From Hippophae tibetana (Eukaryota; Streptophyta; Magnoliopsida; Rosales; Elaeagnaceae): DNA of 64,000 bases. Within the stretch, counting starts at the first letter, position 1, and each line of letters starts with the position of its first letter. This document shows, piece after piece, positions 47,177 through 59,173 of this stretch. The stretch spans positions 42,570,501 to 42,634,500 of the forward strand of contig CM072802.1 of the NCBI GenBank assembly GCA_037013495.1, given 5' to 3'. Position numbers and translations under genes: made by a program. The notes beneath the pieces were generated by a model, which had not been told where the DNA came from, searched no databases, and worked only from the letters and a program-made list of their open reading frames with translations.

Positions 47177-50157
47177 AAATGACTAATCTATTAGAAATAA
47201 ATAATAATGGGCTAAACTTGAACAATCAAATGCTTTTGATGGATGATAAAGCTAGAGCTATGAATGAATATGCAATATCTATGTTCTAAGGGCTAAATCC
47301 AAGTATTATAAATCCAAGCATTCAAGCTAATCAGATTGAGTGAAAGCCAGTGATGTTTCAAATGCTATAAACAGTTGGACAATTTAGCAGATTACCAACA
47401 GAGGATCCTCATCTTAATCTCTGATTATTTATTGAAGTTATAGATTCATTTAAATTCAATGGTGTGACCGATGAGGTATTTAGGCTTAAATTGTTCCCTT
47501 ACTCTTTACATGATCGTGCTCGAGCTTAGCTAAACTCTTTGCCACCTGATTCCATTACAACTTGGAATAGTTTAACAGACAGATTCTTGATGAAATACTT
47601 CCCACCAACAAAGAATGTCAAGCTTAGGAATTACATTACTTCCTACCAACAATACGAAGGAGAATCTTTATATGAAACATGGGAAAGATTAAAGGAGTTG
47701 CTAAGAAAGTATCATCATCATTGTATTCTTCCTAGAATCAAATGGAGACTTTTTACAATGGTCTCAATGCTCAAACAAGAAATATTTTTGATGCATATGT
47801 TAATATAGCTTTGCTAGCCAAATCTTAAAATTAAGCTTATGATTTACTTGAGAAAATGGCTAGCAATAATTATCAATGGCCAATGAATAGAATGACAAAC
47901 ACAAGAAGAGTAGCCGGAATGCATGAGGTAAATGATATCACAACACTTACAGCTCAAGTGTCATCTTTGGTTAATATTTTGAAGGCTCAAAACTCGCCAG
48001 TGAGTATAAACTAGGTCTAAGATTCATAAGTGTCATATGTGTTTTATGGTAGAGCACATTTGTTTGATAATTTCCCAAATAATCCTGAATCTATATGCTA
48101 TGTGGGTAATGTGAATCAAAACAATAATATATACTCGAGCACATATAACCGAGGATGGAGACAACATCCAAATTTCTCTTAGAGTAATAACAACAATCAA
48201 GGTGGTAATCAATTCAACCATCAATCATTTCCATAACCTGGTTTTCAACAACTATAGAAATCACGAGCCCAAGAGAAGAAGCCACCTATTGAGGACAATA
48301 CAAATGCTTTAATGGGGATGATGAAAGACTTCATCCAATCATTAAATACAAAAGTGTCCACTCAAGAGGCTTTAATTCAAACCTTGGAGAACCAAATGGG
48401 GTAACTCGCTCAGGCTATAAGTTAAAGTCCTCAAGGTAACCTTCTAAGTGATACAATAGTAAACACAAGAAGAGAAGGGAAGGGCCATTGCAGTACCATA
48501 GCCTTGAAGAGTGGTAAAACTCTAGACAAAGATAAGACTCAAAAGGATAAGGAGGACTATGAGACTAAAAAGCATAAGAAGGAACCAGAAACTAAAGAGG
48601 ATGAGGTGGAATTAGTGCATAAAGAGAGTAATGGAAAGGAAATAATTCAGCCAAAAAATAGTAACCTCTACAAACACACTATTCCTTTTCCCCAAAGGTT
48701 GCAAAAGAAAAAGTCAAATATGAAGTTTTCAAATTTTTTGAAGTCTTCAAGAAGCTGTATATAAACATACCATTTGTAGAGACACTTGAACAAATGCAAT
48801 CTTATGTCAAATTCATGAAGGATATACTACCAAATAAAAGGAGGCTTGGAGATTATGAAACAATAACCTTGACTAAAGGTTGTAGTGCCATCCTTGATAG
48901 AAAAATACCACAAAAATTGAAAGATCCAGGTATTTTTGACATCCCTTGCACTATTGGGAACATTCATTTTGGAAAGGCACTATGTGATTTGGGTTCTAGC
49001 AATAAATTTATGCCATTATCAGTCTTTTAGAGATTGGGGGTTGGTAAAGTTAAACCCCACTTCAATAACATAGTATATGGTAGACAAGTCAATTAAAAGA
49101 CCCTGTGGTGTGGTAGAAGATTTGCTAGTAAAAGTAGACAAATTCATCTTTCTAGCAAACTTCAATGTGCTATACATGGAAGAGGACCGTGTCATTCCTA
49201 TCATACTTAGTCATCCATTCTTAGCAATTAGAAAAACACTTATTGATATGAAAAAAAGTGAGCTTATAATAAAAGTGTAATATGAACAAGTAACATTTAA
49301 CATGTTTAAAGTAATTAAATTTTCTCATGATGATAATACTAGTGATTGCTTTCGAATGAAGAGTATTGATGAGCTAACCACTATTGTGCTTTACAACATG
49401 TGCCCTATTGATGCTTTACAGTTTGTGCTTGTTAATTATGTAAACATAGTACTAAGGAATACCATGACATTTATATAGGCACAAAAACTCATGTCGGTAT
49501 GTTAACAAAACTTATTAAATCACCCCCACTTATGACTTGAACACATGATGCTATAAACAAGGACATTAACTCAACAGAAAATGACTCATCCTATTTTAAT
49601 TTTGAAAATATGGAATCAAAGGTTGATATTATGAACTATGTGAACTTTTTAGAAGACATAGCTCTCATATGTGTATCAAATGAAGTTGCGGAATGTCTTT
49701 AAATAAGCTCACGGTTGAAACCATCCATCGAGAAGCCACCTAAACTAGAGCTTAAACCTTTACCTTCTCATCTTCGTTATACATTTTTGGGTGATAACGA
49801 GATACTTGAAGTCATAATCTCCATTAATCTAAGTATGGAGCAAGTGGAAGCACTACTAAAGGTGCTAAGGAACTTCAAAAGAGTTATAGGTTGGTCTATT
49901 GCCAATATCAAAGGCATAAGCCCATCTATATGCATGCATAAAATCTTGCTAGAGGATGGGGCTAAACCCACCAGGGATGCACAATGTCGCTTAAATCACA
50001 TTATGAAAGAAGTGGTGAAGAAGGAAATTCTCAATTGCCTAGACATGGATATTATTTAGCCAATATTAGATAGTGAATGGGTAAGACATGTCCAATGTGT
50101 ACTGAATAAATGAGGAATCCATGTGGTGGAAAATGAATCAAATGAGTTAATACCTAC
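47177..50157 (+). mobile_element. gag, protease and start of reverse transcriptase, Athila element B2
   Basis: Gag from about 47177 (NNGLNLNNQMLLMDDKA, then LPPDSITTWNSLTDRFLMKYFPP at 47539). Zinc-knuckle region near 48030. Protease region 48794-49030 with GCSAILDRKIPQKLKDPG and [18 protein letters not shown], then a protease C-terminal half at 49077-49280. The approach to reverse transcriptase is 49715-50059 (LELKPLPSHLRYTFLGDNE, then IGWSIANIKGISPSICMHKI). Broken at several points. It is cut at 50158 by another Athila LTR. Confidence 0.8.
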
Positions 50158-51989
50158 TGATGAGTGCTCAAAAAGCACTAAAATTACCATGATTTTATGC
50201 ACATTAATTGATTAAAAATATATATATTTATATGTTTTATCATATATTTATATAAATTTGTCTTTTTCAGAATCACAGGTATTTTTATTGTTTTTCAAGT
50301 ATTTTGGCTTAAAAACGTAACTTAAAGACTCAAAGAGGAATACTGGAAGCAATACATCACAAATATATTAATAAATAAATGGGGAAAGGTCAACAAATAT
50401 GGAAAAATTGGACAAAATGGGTCAAAAAGGTCAAAAATGTCAAAGAGGAGAAAATAGCGCCGCCGCAGCGCGCGCAGCAGCTCCAGTCCCACGCCAAGCT
50501 GTGCGCGCCTTCCCCCAGTTCCGCGGGCGCCCGCGCGCGTTGCTCCCCCTTCTGCACGCGCCGACGCCCGTTTCGCCCCATTTTTCACGTGCAGTCGCCC
50601 CACGTCATGCTGATGTCATCAAATGACGTTAGCAATCACCAATCCACGTTTTTACATTTTTTTAACATTTTTTCCTCTACTTTTTCTCTCCATCCTCACC
50701 TATAAATACCCCCCTTCTCTTCACTTCTAAACACACCTTCAAAACACACTTTTCTCTTCTTTCTTGCTTTCTTTTCATAGATTTTTAGGTTTTTTTTAGT
50801 TTTTCTTAGTTTCTAGTTAATTTCTCTTAGTTTTAGAGTTCTTCCCTTTTTGGGAAGAACTAGTTATATTTTTGTAATTTTTTAGCTTTTTGATTCAATA
50901 AATGGAAGTGCAAATTCCGCTTGGAGATTTTCCAGCAACGGGAATAGCGTCGAAGTTCTGTAAGGATTTTATTTTCTTTACAGTTATTTTTATGCTTTAT
51001 TCTTACATGTTGTATTTAATTTGTCTGTGATTAAATTTAACTATGTTGGCTGTTAATAAACATGATGTAATAATAACATTTTTATGCTTGCGAAATATTA
51101 AATAGGTGAAAATCTCTAAAATGAATTGATTTTATTTTTATTCAAGATTTTATATTAAGAATGTTAGAGAGAAATATATTATTTTTCATTACAAACTTAA
51201 ACTTGAAAATTAGATTTTAAGGTTTAGTTATCCGGTCTGATTTAGAGTAGTGCTTTTTTTTTATGGTACAATCGCCCGGTAGTTAGAGTGGAGCTCTATT
51301 TCAAAAGTTTTTATAAGAATTATTATCTGAAAATGTATTGATGACATGTTTTCAGTAGTGGTTTTAAAACTTGAAAGTTAGTACTCGGATAACTAAATTC
51401 TTAGGTTTAATTTGGACACCTTGAATAAAGTTTAAACTGTCTAACCCCACCAAATGTGGCATTTAAATGGTTCAGTTTCAATCTCTTAGAAAATGGAATT
51501 AATTTAATTAAGCATATTAGTTATCAACCCCACCCATAGGTGTTAATTGATTTGTTTAGTTAACAAAGAATATCTAACCCCACCAAAGGTGGTATTCATA
51601 CAAAAAAGGGAGAATCAATAAATATCAATTCATATCTTTAATAACCTAGATAATATGAGCAAGCATAATTAACTTAGTTATTATATCCATAAATACTCTG
51701 CCATTATAAATGATAAAATTTGCATAAATGTTTATTGAATCTATGTTTATTTTTATGTAAGTAGATTAAAAACACAAAACCCCAAAATATCGTGACAGGA
51801 TGTTTAGAATTTAATTTCGTTTTTAAAAGTTTGAATAATAAATTAAAAACCACATACATGCCTTCCTTAGATCGACCTTGGGAGTATACTTATCATTTTC
51901 TACGAAATAATTCGTGCACTTGCGAGAGTTTTATAAATATTAAAACCAAAGTATTGGCAAGAATCGACGATGTTGGTTTTCGCTCATCA
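50158..51989 (+). repeat. Athila-like 5' LTR (element C)
   Basis: TGATGAGTGCTCAAAAAG to CGCTCATCA, 1832 bases, then a perfect primer site. It carries a GC-rich block (50456-50580), a G-box CACGTG (50586-50591), TGACG-type motifs and a TATAAATA box (50701-50708). It inserted in the reverse transcriptase approach of element B2. Confidence 0.85.
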
Positions 51990-51995
51990 AGTTTT

Positions 51996-52013
51996 TGGCG
52001 CCGTTGCCGGGGA
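51996..52013 (+). promoter_or_regulatory. Asp-tRNA primer-binding site of element C
   Basis: TGGCGCCGTTGCCGGGGA; the first 17 bases are the exact complement of the 3' end of plant tRNA-Asp(GUC) with CCA added. This is the usual Athila primer. Confidence 0.85.
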
Positions 52014-52140
52014 AGGAATAGCGGTTTTTAAATTATTTATCAAAATTTTAAAAACATTTTTGTGCTGTAAATAATTGTGATTTTTTTGTTTTAATAAAAA
52101 ATAATAATCAAATTAAACTATCCTAAATCACTTCCGTGGA

Positions 52141-52250
52141 TTGACACAGTTGCATTTAGCCTATGCAACAAGCCTTTAAACCCTTAGGTTGCCCTAGTGG
52201 ACGAGTTTGAGTCTCGTGAGGGTTTTCAGTAATGATACTCACAAACATTG
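52141..52250 (+). other. tRNA-arm-like segment in the leader of element C, possible SINE piece
   Basis: ACGAG-TTTGAGT-CTCGT at 52201-52217 has T-arm geometry (five-pair stem, seven-base loop) and resembles a pol III B box. TGCCCTAGTGG at 52190-52200 resembles an A box. GTTGCAT-TTAGCCT-ATGCAAC at 52149-52169 is another perfect stem with a seven-base loop. The spacing does not fit a tRNA gene, so a tRNA-derived SINE remnant is one option. Confidence 0.3.
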
Positions 52251-54040
52251 AACTAAATGTAAAAATTAAAAGAAATAATAAAAACAATCAATTTAAAAAC
52301 TAAAATTACAACAAAATCAAAAATTAACTTTTAAGAATAAAAGAAAACAACATATCACAAAAAATTCTCATACTTTTTAATCTCCTTTAAGATCATAATT
52401 AAAATCTCAAGATAAGTTATTTTAGTCTCTTTAAAAAATCATGATTTATTATAATAATTAGTCGAAAATCATTTTCATATTTCATATAAAAAATATATCA
52501 ATTTAATTTCACCCAATTTCAGTGTCAAGAATCCGAATTCGCTTCAACTCTATTCCTCACTTGTCAATACTCTCAAAATACTGAATCCTATGGGTTCAAA
52601 CACTCATACTAATTTATATGCGAAATAGTGGATGTATATAAATGAACTAATATGTTCGCATATGTATAAAGAATAAAGGCTCAAAGTGTTATTTTGATGT
52701 TGATCTCATGAAAGGAATCAAATGTATAAATTATAAAGATATAATATATAAAAATTATTTTCATGCATAAATCAAACTCATTAAGAAAAAATTTCAAGAT
52801 ATATGCCTTTTACAAATGAAGAAAGTGCAATGACTTTTTAGAGAATTACTTCCTATATCTTTCTTTTGTAATTAGCCTTTACTGACAACTTTGTAGGTAA
52901 TGTGGGTCATAGTATGTAGATTATACTATATATTCTTTATCTCTCTATTTTTTTATGAAGATATTTCTCAATATATATAATTTAGAGAGTCAACTCATGT
53001 ACAGATTGTACATTTTTTTGGATTTTGGTGAGTGGTTAATTTTGTGGTTTTTTTGTTTGATCTTGGTTTAGGTAACCCTAGATATGTCTCTTATTTTTTT
53101 GTAGTAGTCATGCATGAACGAGATATAAGCATATACTATCAATTTCTACTCAAATCATTTAATCTAAGCAAAAATAATAATAAAAAATATACGATACTCT
53201 ATTAAGATGAGAAAAGATTCATACATTCAATGCTAATACCTATAGAGATCATCTAAAAAAAATTGAAGAAATAAGAAATGTGTTTGGAGTAGAAAAAATA
53301 TATATTTCACTCTGAAAATTAGTCTCAAATTATATCTCACAAAGGTAGTCTCCACTAAAAAAATTCATAAACACCGATTTTGGGTTTAATATAATTTCCA
53401 CATCTTATCAAGATATATTAGTTATAACAAAAACTAACTAATTATCAAATATAATTACAAAATATTTCATGATATGTTTTCAAAAATTAATCTAACAGTA
53501 CAAAAGACTTAACTATTTACTTAAATTTGATTTAAAGAAATGTTAAATTTTTGTGAGAAATTTTTTTATTATTATTTTTTAATTCCAAAAATTACTAAAT
53601 CATACAAAACAAAAATAAAACCAAACACAAAAAATGAAAATGTGAACATAAAAAAGAAAAAAAATATTATTATTTTTATTTTATTTTTTATTTTTAAATT
53701 GTTAAATCTTTTTTTTCTAATTAATCGTGGTAACTTTTCACCATCCCAACCTAGAACTTACATTGTCCTCCATGTAACAACTGAAAATTAAAGATAAAGA
53801 GAAAAGAGAAGAAAAATTACCTATTTCCTGAGACTGTGCAAGTAGTAATGGAGAAATGCAGGTGCATCTATCATATTCATCATTAAAGTGTATACAGATA
53901 GTTCACTGTGAACTTCTAACATCTCAACAAATATTTTTAGTTTTAACAATTTAAAAATTATTCACATGTAATTAAACTAAAATAAACAATAGAAATTAAA
54001 TAAATAAAAGAAATAAAAGAAAATTACCTAAAATGATGGG
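52251..54040 (-). other. Non-coding 3' region of the reverse Athila element
   Basis: No gene. AT-rich; the character (long antisense-oriented non-coding DNA before an integrase end) is like 19464-20880. The frame at 53540-53791 is AT-rich low complexity. Confidence 0.5.
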
Positions 54041-54095
54041 TTGCCTCCCATCCAGCGCTTAGTTTAATGTCTTAGCAAGATGTAACTTTATGATG

Positions 54096-54566
54096 CTAAG
54101 GGTTACTCAGCCAAATGCAATCCATTTCAGCAATATTGTTTGGTTCTTCTAAATAAGGCTTCACACGATGCCCATTGACTTTGAATGTTTTTTGTGTCTT
54201 GGAATCTAATAGTTCTACTAATCCATGTGCAAATACCTGAACTATTTTGAATGGTCCATCCCATCTTGATCTCAGCTTTCCTGGAAACAATCTCATTCGA
54301 GAGTTAAATAAAAGAACTTTCATTCCAAGGTGAAGAGTCTTAGGAACTAGCCTCTTGTCATGATAGCGCTTAGTACGCTCTTTGTATAATTTGGCATTCT
54401 CATAGGCTTCATTCCTAATTTCTTCCAACTCATTAAGATGGAGTAACCATTTTTCTCCTACTTTATCTAAATCCATGTTTAACTCTTTAATTGTCCAGTA
54501 AGCCTTATGTTCAAGTTCAACTGGAAGGTGGCACGCTTTCCCAAAGAGTAACCGGTAAGGGCTCAT
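54096..54566 (-). mobile_element. Integrase C-terminal part, element A
   Basis: [20 protein letters not shown], then [20 protein letters not shown], then [20 protein letters not shown] and the final [14 protein letters not shown]. This is the full C-terminal part of Athila integrase. Confidence 0.85.
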
Positions 54567-54599
54567 CCCAATAGGTGTTTTGTAAGCGGTGCGGTATGC

Positions 54600-55688
54600 C
54601 TATAAGGCATCATTTAACTTAAATTTCCTATCCTTCCTTAAAGGATGCACAATGCGTTCCAATATTCCCTTAATTTGCCTATTACTTACTTCCACTAAAC
54701 CAGAAGTTTGAGGATGATATGGAGTAGCTACTTTATGTGTGATGTTGTACTTGTTTAGTACTCCATCAAAGATCTTGTTACAAAAATGGCTATTTCCATC
54801 ACTTATTATAGCTCTAGGCGTTCCAAACCCGATGAATATTAAATCATTCAAGAATTTAACAACAACATTAGCATCATTGGTTTTAGTGGGGATAGCTTCT
54901 ACCCACTTGGATACATAATCCACAGCAACCAAAATATATTGAAAACCATTGGATGGGGGAAAAGGACCCATAAAGTCAATCCCCCATACATCAAAGAGTT
55001 CAACAACTAAATTAGACGGTAAAGACATTTCATCTCCTTTTCTTATGTTTCTTGTTCTTTGACATCTATTACATTGTGCAAAAAACATATGAGCATCTTT
55101 AAAAAGAGTGGGCCAAAAGAATCCAGACTGTAATACCTTACGGGCTGTCTTTTCACCACCAAAAGACTGGGTTTCAAAATATTTGTTGCAAAAATGAGTT
55201 CCCCTATCACTTATGATTGCCCTAGGGGTGCCAAAATGAGTAAAAATGTTTTTCTTTAGAAAATTCAACACCACTTTGGAATCATTGGTAGGCAAGGGAA
55301 TTGCTTCTACCCACTTAGAAATATAATCCATAGCAACCAGAATGTAGAGGTTGTTATAGGAAGAGATAAAAGGCCCCATGAAATCAATTCCCCCAACATC
55401 AAATATTTCTACCTCAAGAATGTTGTTTAGAGGCATCTCGTGTTTCTTAGAAATGTTACCAACTCTTTGGCACCTATCACATTGTGAGACAAAGAAATGT
55501 GCATCTTTAAGCAGATTTGGCCAGTAAAAACCAGATTGTAGAACCTTAGCCGCTGTTCTTTCTCTTCCAAAATGGCCCCCATAGGCTGAAGAATGACAAT
55601 GTTTAAGTATATTTTCAATTTCTTCCTTTGGGACACACCTTCTGATAAGTTGATCTGTACAACGCTTAAACAAGTAAGGCTCATCCAA
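54600..55688 (-). mobile_element. Integrase zinc-binding domain and core, present twice, element A
   Basis: One open frame of 362 residues with two unequal copies in a row. Copy 1 (55688 to about 55167): [56 protein letters not shown]. Copy 2 (about 55166 to 54600): [54 protein letters not shown], then [19 protein letters not shown] with the third catalytic position. The copies differ at roughly a third of residues, so they come from two Athila lineages rather than from a recent duplication. Confidence 0.8.
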
Positions 55689-55770
55689 TAAATAATACTT
55701 AACATCGTGTAAGAACTTTTTCTTCTATTGGAAAGATAATTCAGGTGGGAGCACATTGCTTATGATATAA

Positions 55771-56333
55771 TTAACATAGTCTGCATACCATGGAAAATAG
55801 TTGCTCATCAGGAAAATTCTTACCAATGCAAGTCTTGTCCCCGGCTCCATCATTATTCTCCAATCTCGATAGATGATCAACCACTTGATTTTCGGTTCCC
55901 TTCTTATCCTTGATCTCCAAATCAAATTCTTGCAGTAGGAGGATCCATCTAATCAATCTCTGTTTTGCATCTTTCTTAGCCATAAGATATTTTATAGCAG
56001 AATGATCCATATAAACTGTCACCTTAGTGCCGATTAGGTAGGATCAGAACTTTTCAAAAGCATATACAAAAACAAGTAATTTTTTTCAATGGTAGCATAA
56101 TTCAGTTGAGCTTCGGTCAAAGTTTCACTCGCATAGTATTTGGCATGGAAAACTCTCCTTTTTCGTTGTCCTAAAATAGTTCCTACCGCAAAATCACTAG
56201 CATCACACATGAGATCGAAAGGTAGATTCCAATCTGGTGCAATAATGATGGGAGTCGTGATAAACTTTTCTTTCAACACCCGGAAAGCTTCAAAACAATC
56301 TTTGTCAAATGTGAATTTTGTATCTTTATCCAA
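55771..56333 (-). mobile_element. RNase H remnant, element A
   Basis: LPFDLMCDASDFAVGTILGQ holds the D of the first RNase H motif, then YYASETLTEAQLNYATIEK with the E and a [20 protein letters not shown] ending. Standard order after reverse transcriptase. Confidence 0.85.
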
Positions 56334-56944
56334 AAGGTTGGAAAGAGGCTTAGATATCTTGGAAAATCCTTTATGAATCGCCTATAGAATCCTGCATGAC
56401 CAAGAAAACTTCTAATTCCTCTCACCGATGTTGGAGGCGGTAGTTTCTCAATGGTTTCAATCTTTGCCCTATCCACTTCAATTCCCTTTGACGAAATTAG
56501 ATGGCCGAGAACAACACCTTCTTCTACCATGAAGTGGCACTTTTCCCAATTTAAAACCAAGTTTGTTTCTTCGCATTTTTGTAAGAGCAAAGAAAGGTTA
56601 TGCAAGCACATATCAAATGAATCTCCAAACACTGAGAAGTCATCCATAAATATCTCAATGAAATTTTCCACCATGTTTGAGAAGATAGCCATCATACACC
56701 TTTGAAAAGTGGCTGGGGCATTGCAAATTCCAAACGGCATTCTTGGGAAAGGAAAAGTTCCATATGGATAAGTGAAAGTGGTCTTCTCTTGATCCTCAGG
56801 CGCGATGGCAATTTGGTTGTATCCTGAATATCCATCCAAGAAACAATAGAAAGAATTTCCTACCAATCTATCTAGCATTTGGTCAATAAATGGAAGAGGA
56901 AAATGATTCTTTCGAGTGGCCTTGTTGAGCTTCTGATAATCCAT
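56273..56944 (-). mobile_element. Reverse transcriptase, element A
   Basis: DYQKLNKATRKNHFPLPFID, FLDGYSGYNQIAIAPEDQEK, MPFGICNAPATFQRCM and the catalytic FMDDFSVFG, then LNWEKCHFMVEEGVVLGH and the SFLGHAGFYRRFI end. All the main Ty3/gypsy reverse transcriptase motifs are present. Upstream residues continue towards 57112. Confidence 0.9.
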
Positions 56945-57112
56945 GCATACCCGTCACTTTCCTTGTGGGAATCAGCTCATTGTTGCTATTAGCCTCCACT
57001 GTAATTCCTCCTTTCTTCGGAACACAATGAATTGGGCTGACCCAAGAGCTATCTAAAATAGGATAGATAATACCTGCATCTAACCACTTAATGATCTCAT
57101 CTTTTACTACCT

Positions 57113-59149
57113 TGATGAGTGCTCAAAAATCACTAAAATAACCATGATTTTATGTAAATTAATTAATTAAAAATATATATATATTTATATGTTTTATCAT
57201 ATATTTATATAAATTTGTCTTTTTCGGAATCACGGGTATTTTTATTGTTTTTCAGGAATTTTGGCTTAAAAACGCAATTTAAAGACTCAAAGAGGAATAC
57301 TTGAAGCAATACATCACAAATATATCAATAAATAAGTGGAAAAAGGTCAACAAACATGGAAAAATTGGACAAAAAGGGTCGAAAAGGTCAAAAATGTCAA
57401 AAAGACGGAAATCGCGCGCCGCAGCCCAACCGCGCGCGCAACCCAGCGCCCAGCGTCCCATGCCGCGCGCGCCCGCGCGCGTTGACATGCCCATCCGCGC
57501 GTGCCCCAGCGCGCGGGCACTGTTCACGCGTGCAGCGACAGCCCCAGCGCGCGCGCGCAGCGCCCAGCAGCCGCCCATCCGCGCGCCCAACGCGTTTTCC
57601 CCCCATTTTTCACGTGCAGCAGCCCCTGTGACGTCATGCTGATGTCATTGATGACATCAGCAATTCCAATACGCGTTTTTACATTTTTTAATATTTTTTT
57701 AACATTTTTTTACTCATTTTTTCTCTCCATCCTCACCTATAAATACCCCCCTTCCCTTCACTTCAAATCACACCTTCAAAACTCACTTCTCTCTTCTTTC
57801 TTTCTCTCATTTCTTAGTTTTTAGTTTCTCTTAGTTTCTTTCTTAGTTTCTAAGCTTTTCTTAGTTTTTCTCTTAGTTTTTAGTTCAATTCTCTTAGGTT
57901 TAGAGTTCTTCTCTTTTTGAGAGGAACTTGTAATGTTTTTGTAATAATTTAGAATTTTTGATTCAATAAATGGAAGTGCAAATTCCGCTTGGAGGTTTTC
58001 CAGCTACGGGAATAGCGTCGAAGTTCTGTAAGGATTTTATTTTCTTTACAGTTATTTTTATGCTTTATTCTTACATGTTATATTCAACTTGTCTGTGGTT
58101 AAATTTAACTATGCTGGCTGTTTAGTAAATATGACGTAATAATGACGTTGTTATGCTTGCGAAATATTAAATAGGTAAAAATCTTTAAAATGAATTGATT
58201 TTGTTTTTATTCAAGATTTTATATTAAGAATGTTAGAGAGAAATATATTATTTTTCATTACAAACTTAAACCTGAAAATTAGATTTTAAGGTTTAGTTAT
58301 CCGGTCTAATTTAGAGTAGTGCTCTTTTATTTGTTGGTACAATCGCCCGGTAGTTAGAGTGAAACTCTATTTCAAAAGTTTTTATAAGAATTATTATGTG
58401 AAAATGTATTGACAACATGTTTTCAATAGTGGTTTTAAAACTTGAAAGTTAGTACTCGGATAATTAAATTCTTAGGTTTAATTTGGACACCTTGAATAAA
58501 GTTTAAACTGTCTAACCCCACCAAAGGTGGCATTTAAATGGTTCATTTTCAATCTCTTAGAAAAAGGAATTAATTTAATTAAGCATATTAGTTATCAACC
58601 CCCCATAGGTGTTAATTGATTTGTTTAGTTAACAAAAAATATCTAACCCCACCAAAGGTGGTATTTATATAAAAAAGAGAGAATCAATAAAATATCAATT
58701 TATATCTTTAATAACCTAGATAATATGAGCAAGCATAATTAATTTAGTTATTATATCCATAAATACTCCGCGAATATAAGTGATAAAAATTTGCATGAAT
58801 ATTTATTGAATCTGTATATATGTTTATTTTTAGATAATTATTTATTGAATTTGTATCTATGTTTATTTTTATGTTATTAGATTATATTTAATTAATCTGT
58901 ATATATGTTTATTTTATGTTATTAGATTAGGAACACAAAAACCAAACTATCGTGACAGGATGTTTAGGATTTAATTTCGTTTTTAAAAGTTTGAATAATA
59001 AATTAAAAACCACATACATTCATTCCTTAGATCGACCTTGGAAGTATACTTATCATTTTCTTCGAAATGATTCGTGAACTTGCGAGAGTTTTATAAATAT
59101 TAAAACCAAAGTATTGGCAAGAATCGGCGATGCCGGTTTTCGCCAATCA
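57113..59149 (+). repeat. 5' LTR of element D
   Basis: TGATGAGTGCTCAAAAATC to CGCCAATCA, 2037 bases. Longer than the 1832-base LTR at 50158 partly because a TGTATATATGTTTATTTTTA-type segment is repeated about three times at 58800-58927. Has the GC-rich block (57410-57598), G-box, TGACGTCA and TATAAATA (57738-57745). Confidence 0.85.
57611..57660 (+). promoter_or_regulatory. G-box plus TGACG cluster in the LTR of element D
   Basis: CACGTG at 57611-57616, the palindrome TGACGTCA at 57629-57636, then GATGTCATTGATGACATC as a further inverted pair. These are classic bZIP (GBF, TGA factor) targets, about 100-125 bases upstream of the TATA box. The equivalent sites are kept in variant form at 50586-50633 and in the solo LTR near 36430-36475. 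Confidence 0.6.
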
Positions 59150-59155
59150 AGTTTT

Positions 59156-59173
59156 TGGCGCCGTTGCCGGGGA
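59156..59173 (+). promoter_or_regulatory. Asp-tRNA primer-binding site of element D
   Basis: TGGCGCCGTTGCCGGGGA, identical to that of element C. Confidence 0.9.

Larger units (their letters stand above)
54041..57112 (-). mobile_element. Athila-like pol region, reverse orientation (element A)
   Basis: On the minus strand from 57112 down: reverse transcriptase, RNase H, integrase, then the GGATGGGAGGCAACCCATCATTTTAGG motif region that follows integrase in Athila elements (about 54030-54060). It is cut at 57113 by the LTR of element D. A few breaks. The integrase carries an internal duplication. Confidence 0.85.

Noticed and set aside
51996-52013. tRNA-Asp gene fragment
   Set aside because: It is the complement of a tRNA 3' end placed right after an LTR, which is a primer-binding site.
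53540-53791. Open frame of 83 residues rich in Lys, Asn, Ile and Phe
   Set aside because: AT-rich low complexity in non-coding Athila sequence.
54600-55688. A novel double-integrase host gene
   Set aside because: It sits in normal order between RNase H and the integrase C-terminus of an Athila element, so it is a recombinant element, not a new gene.
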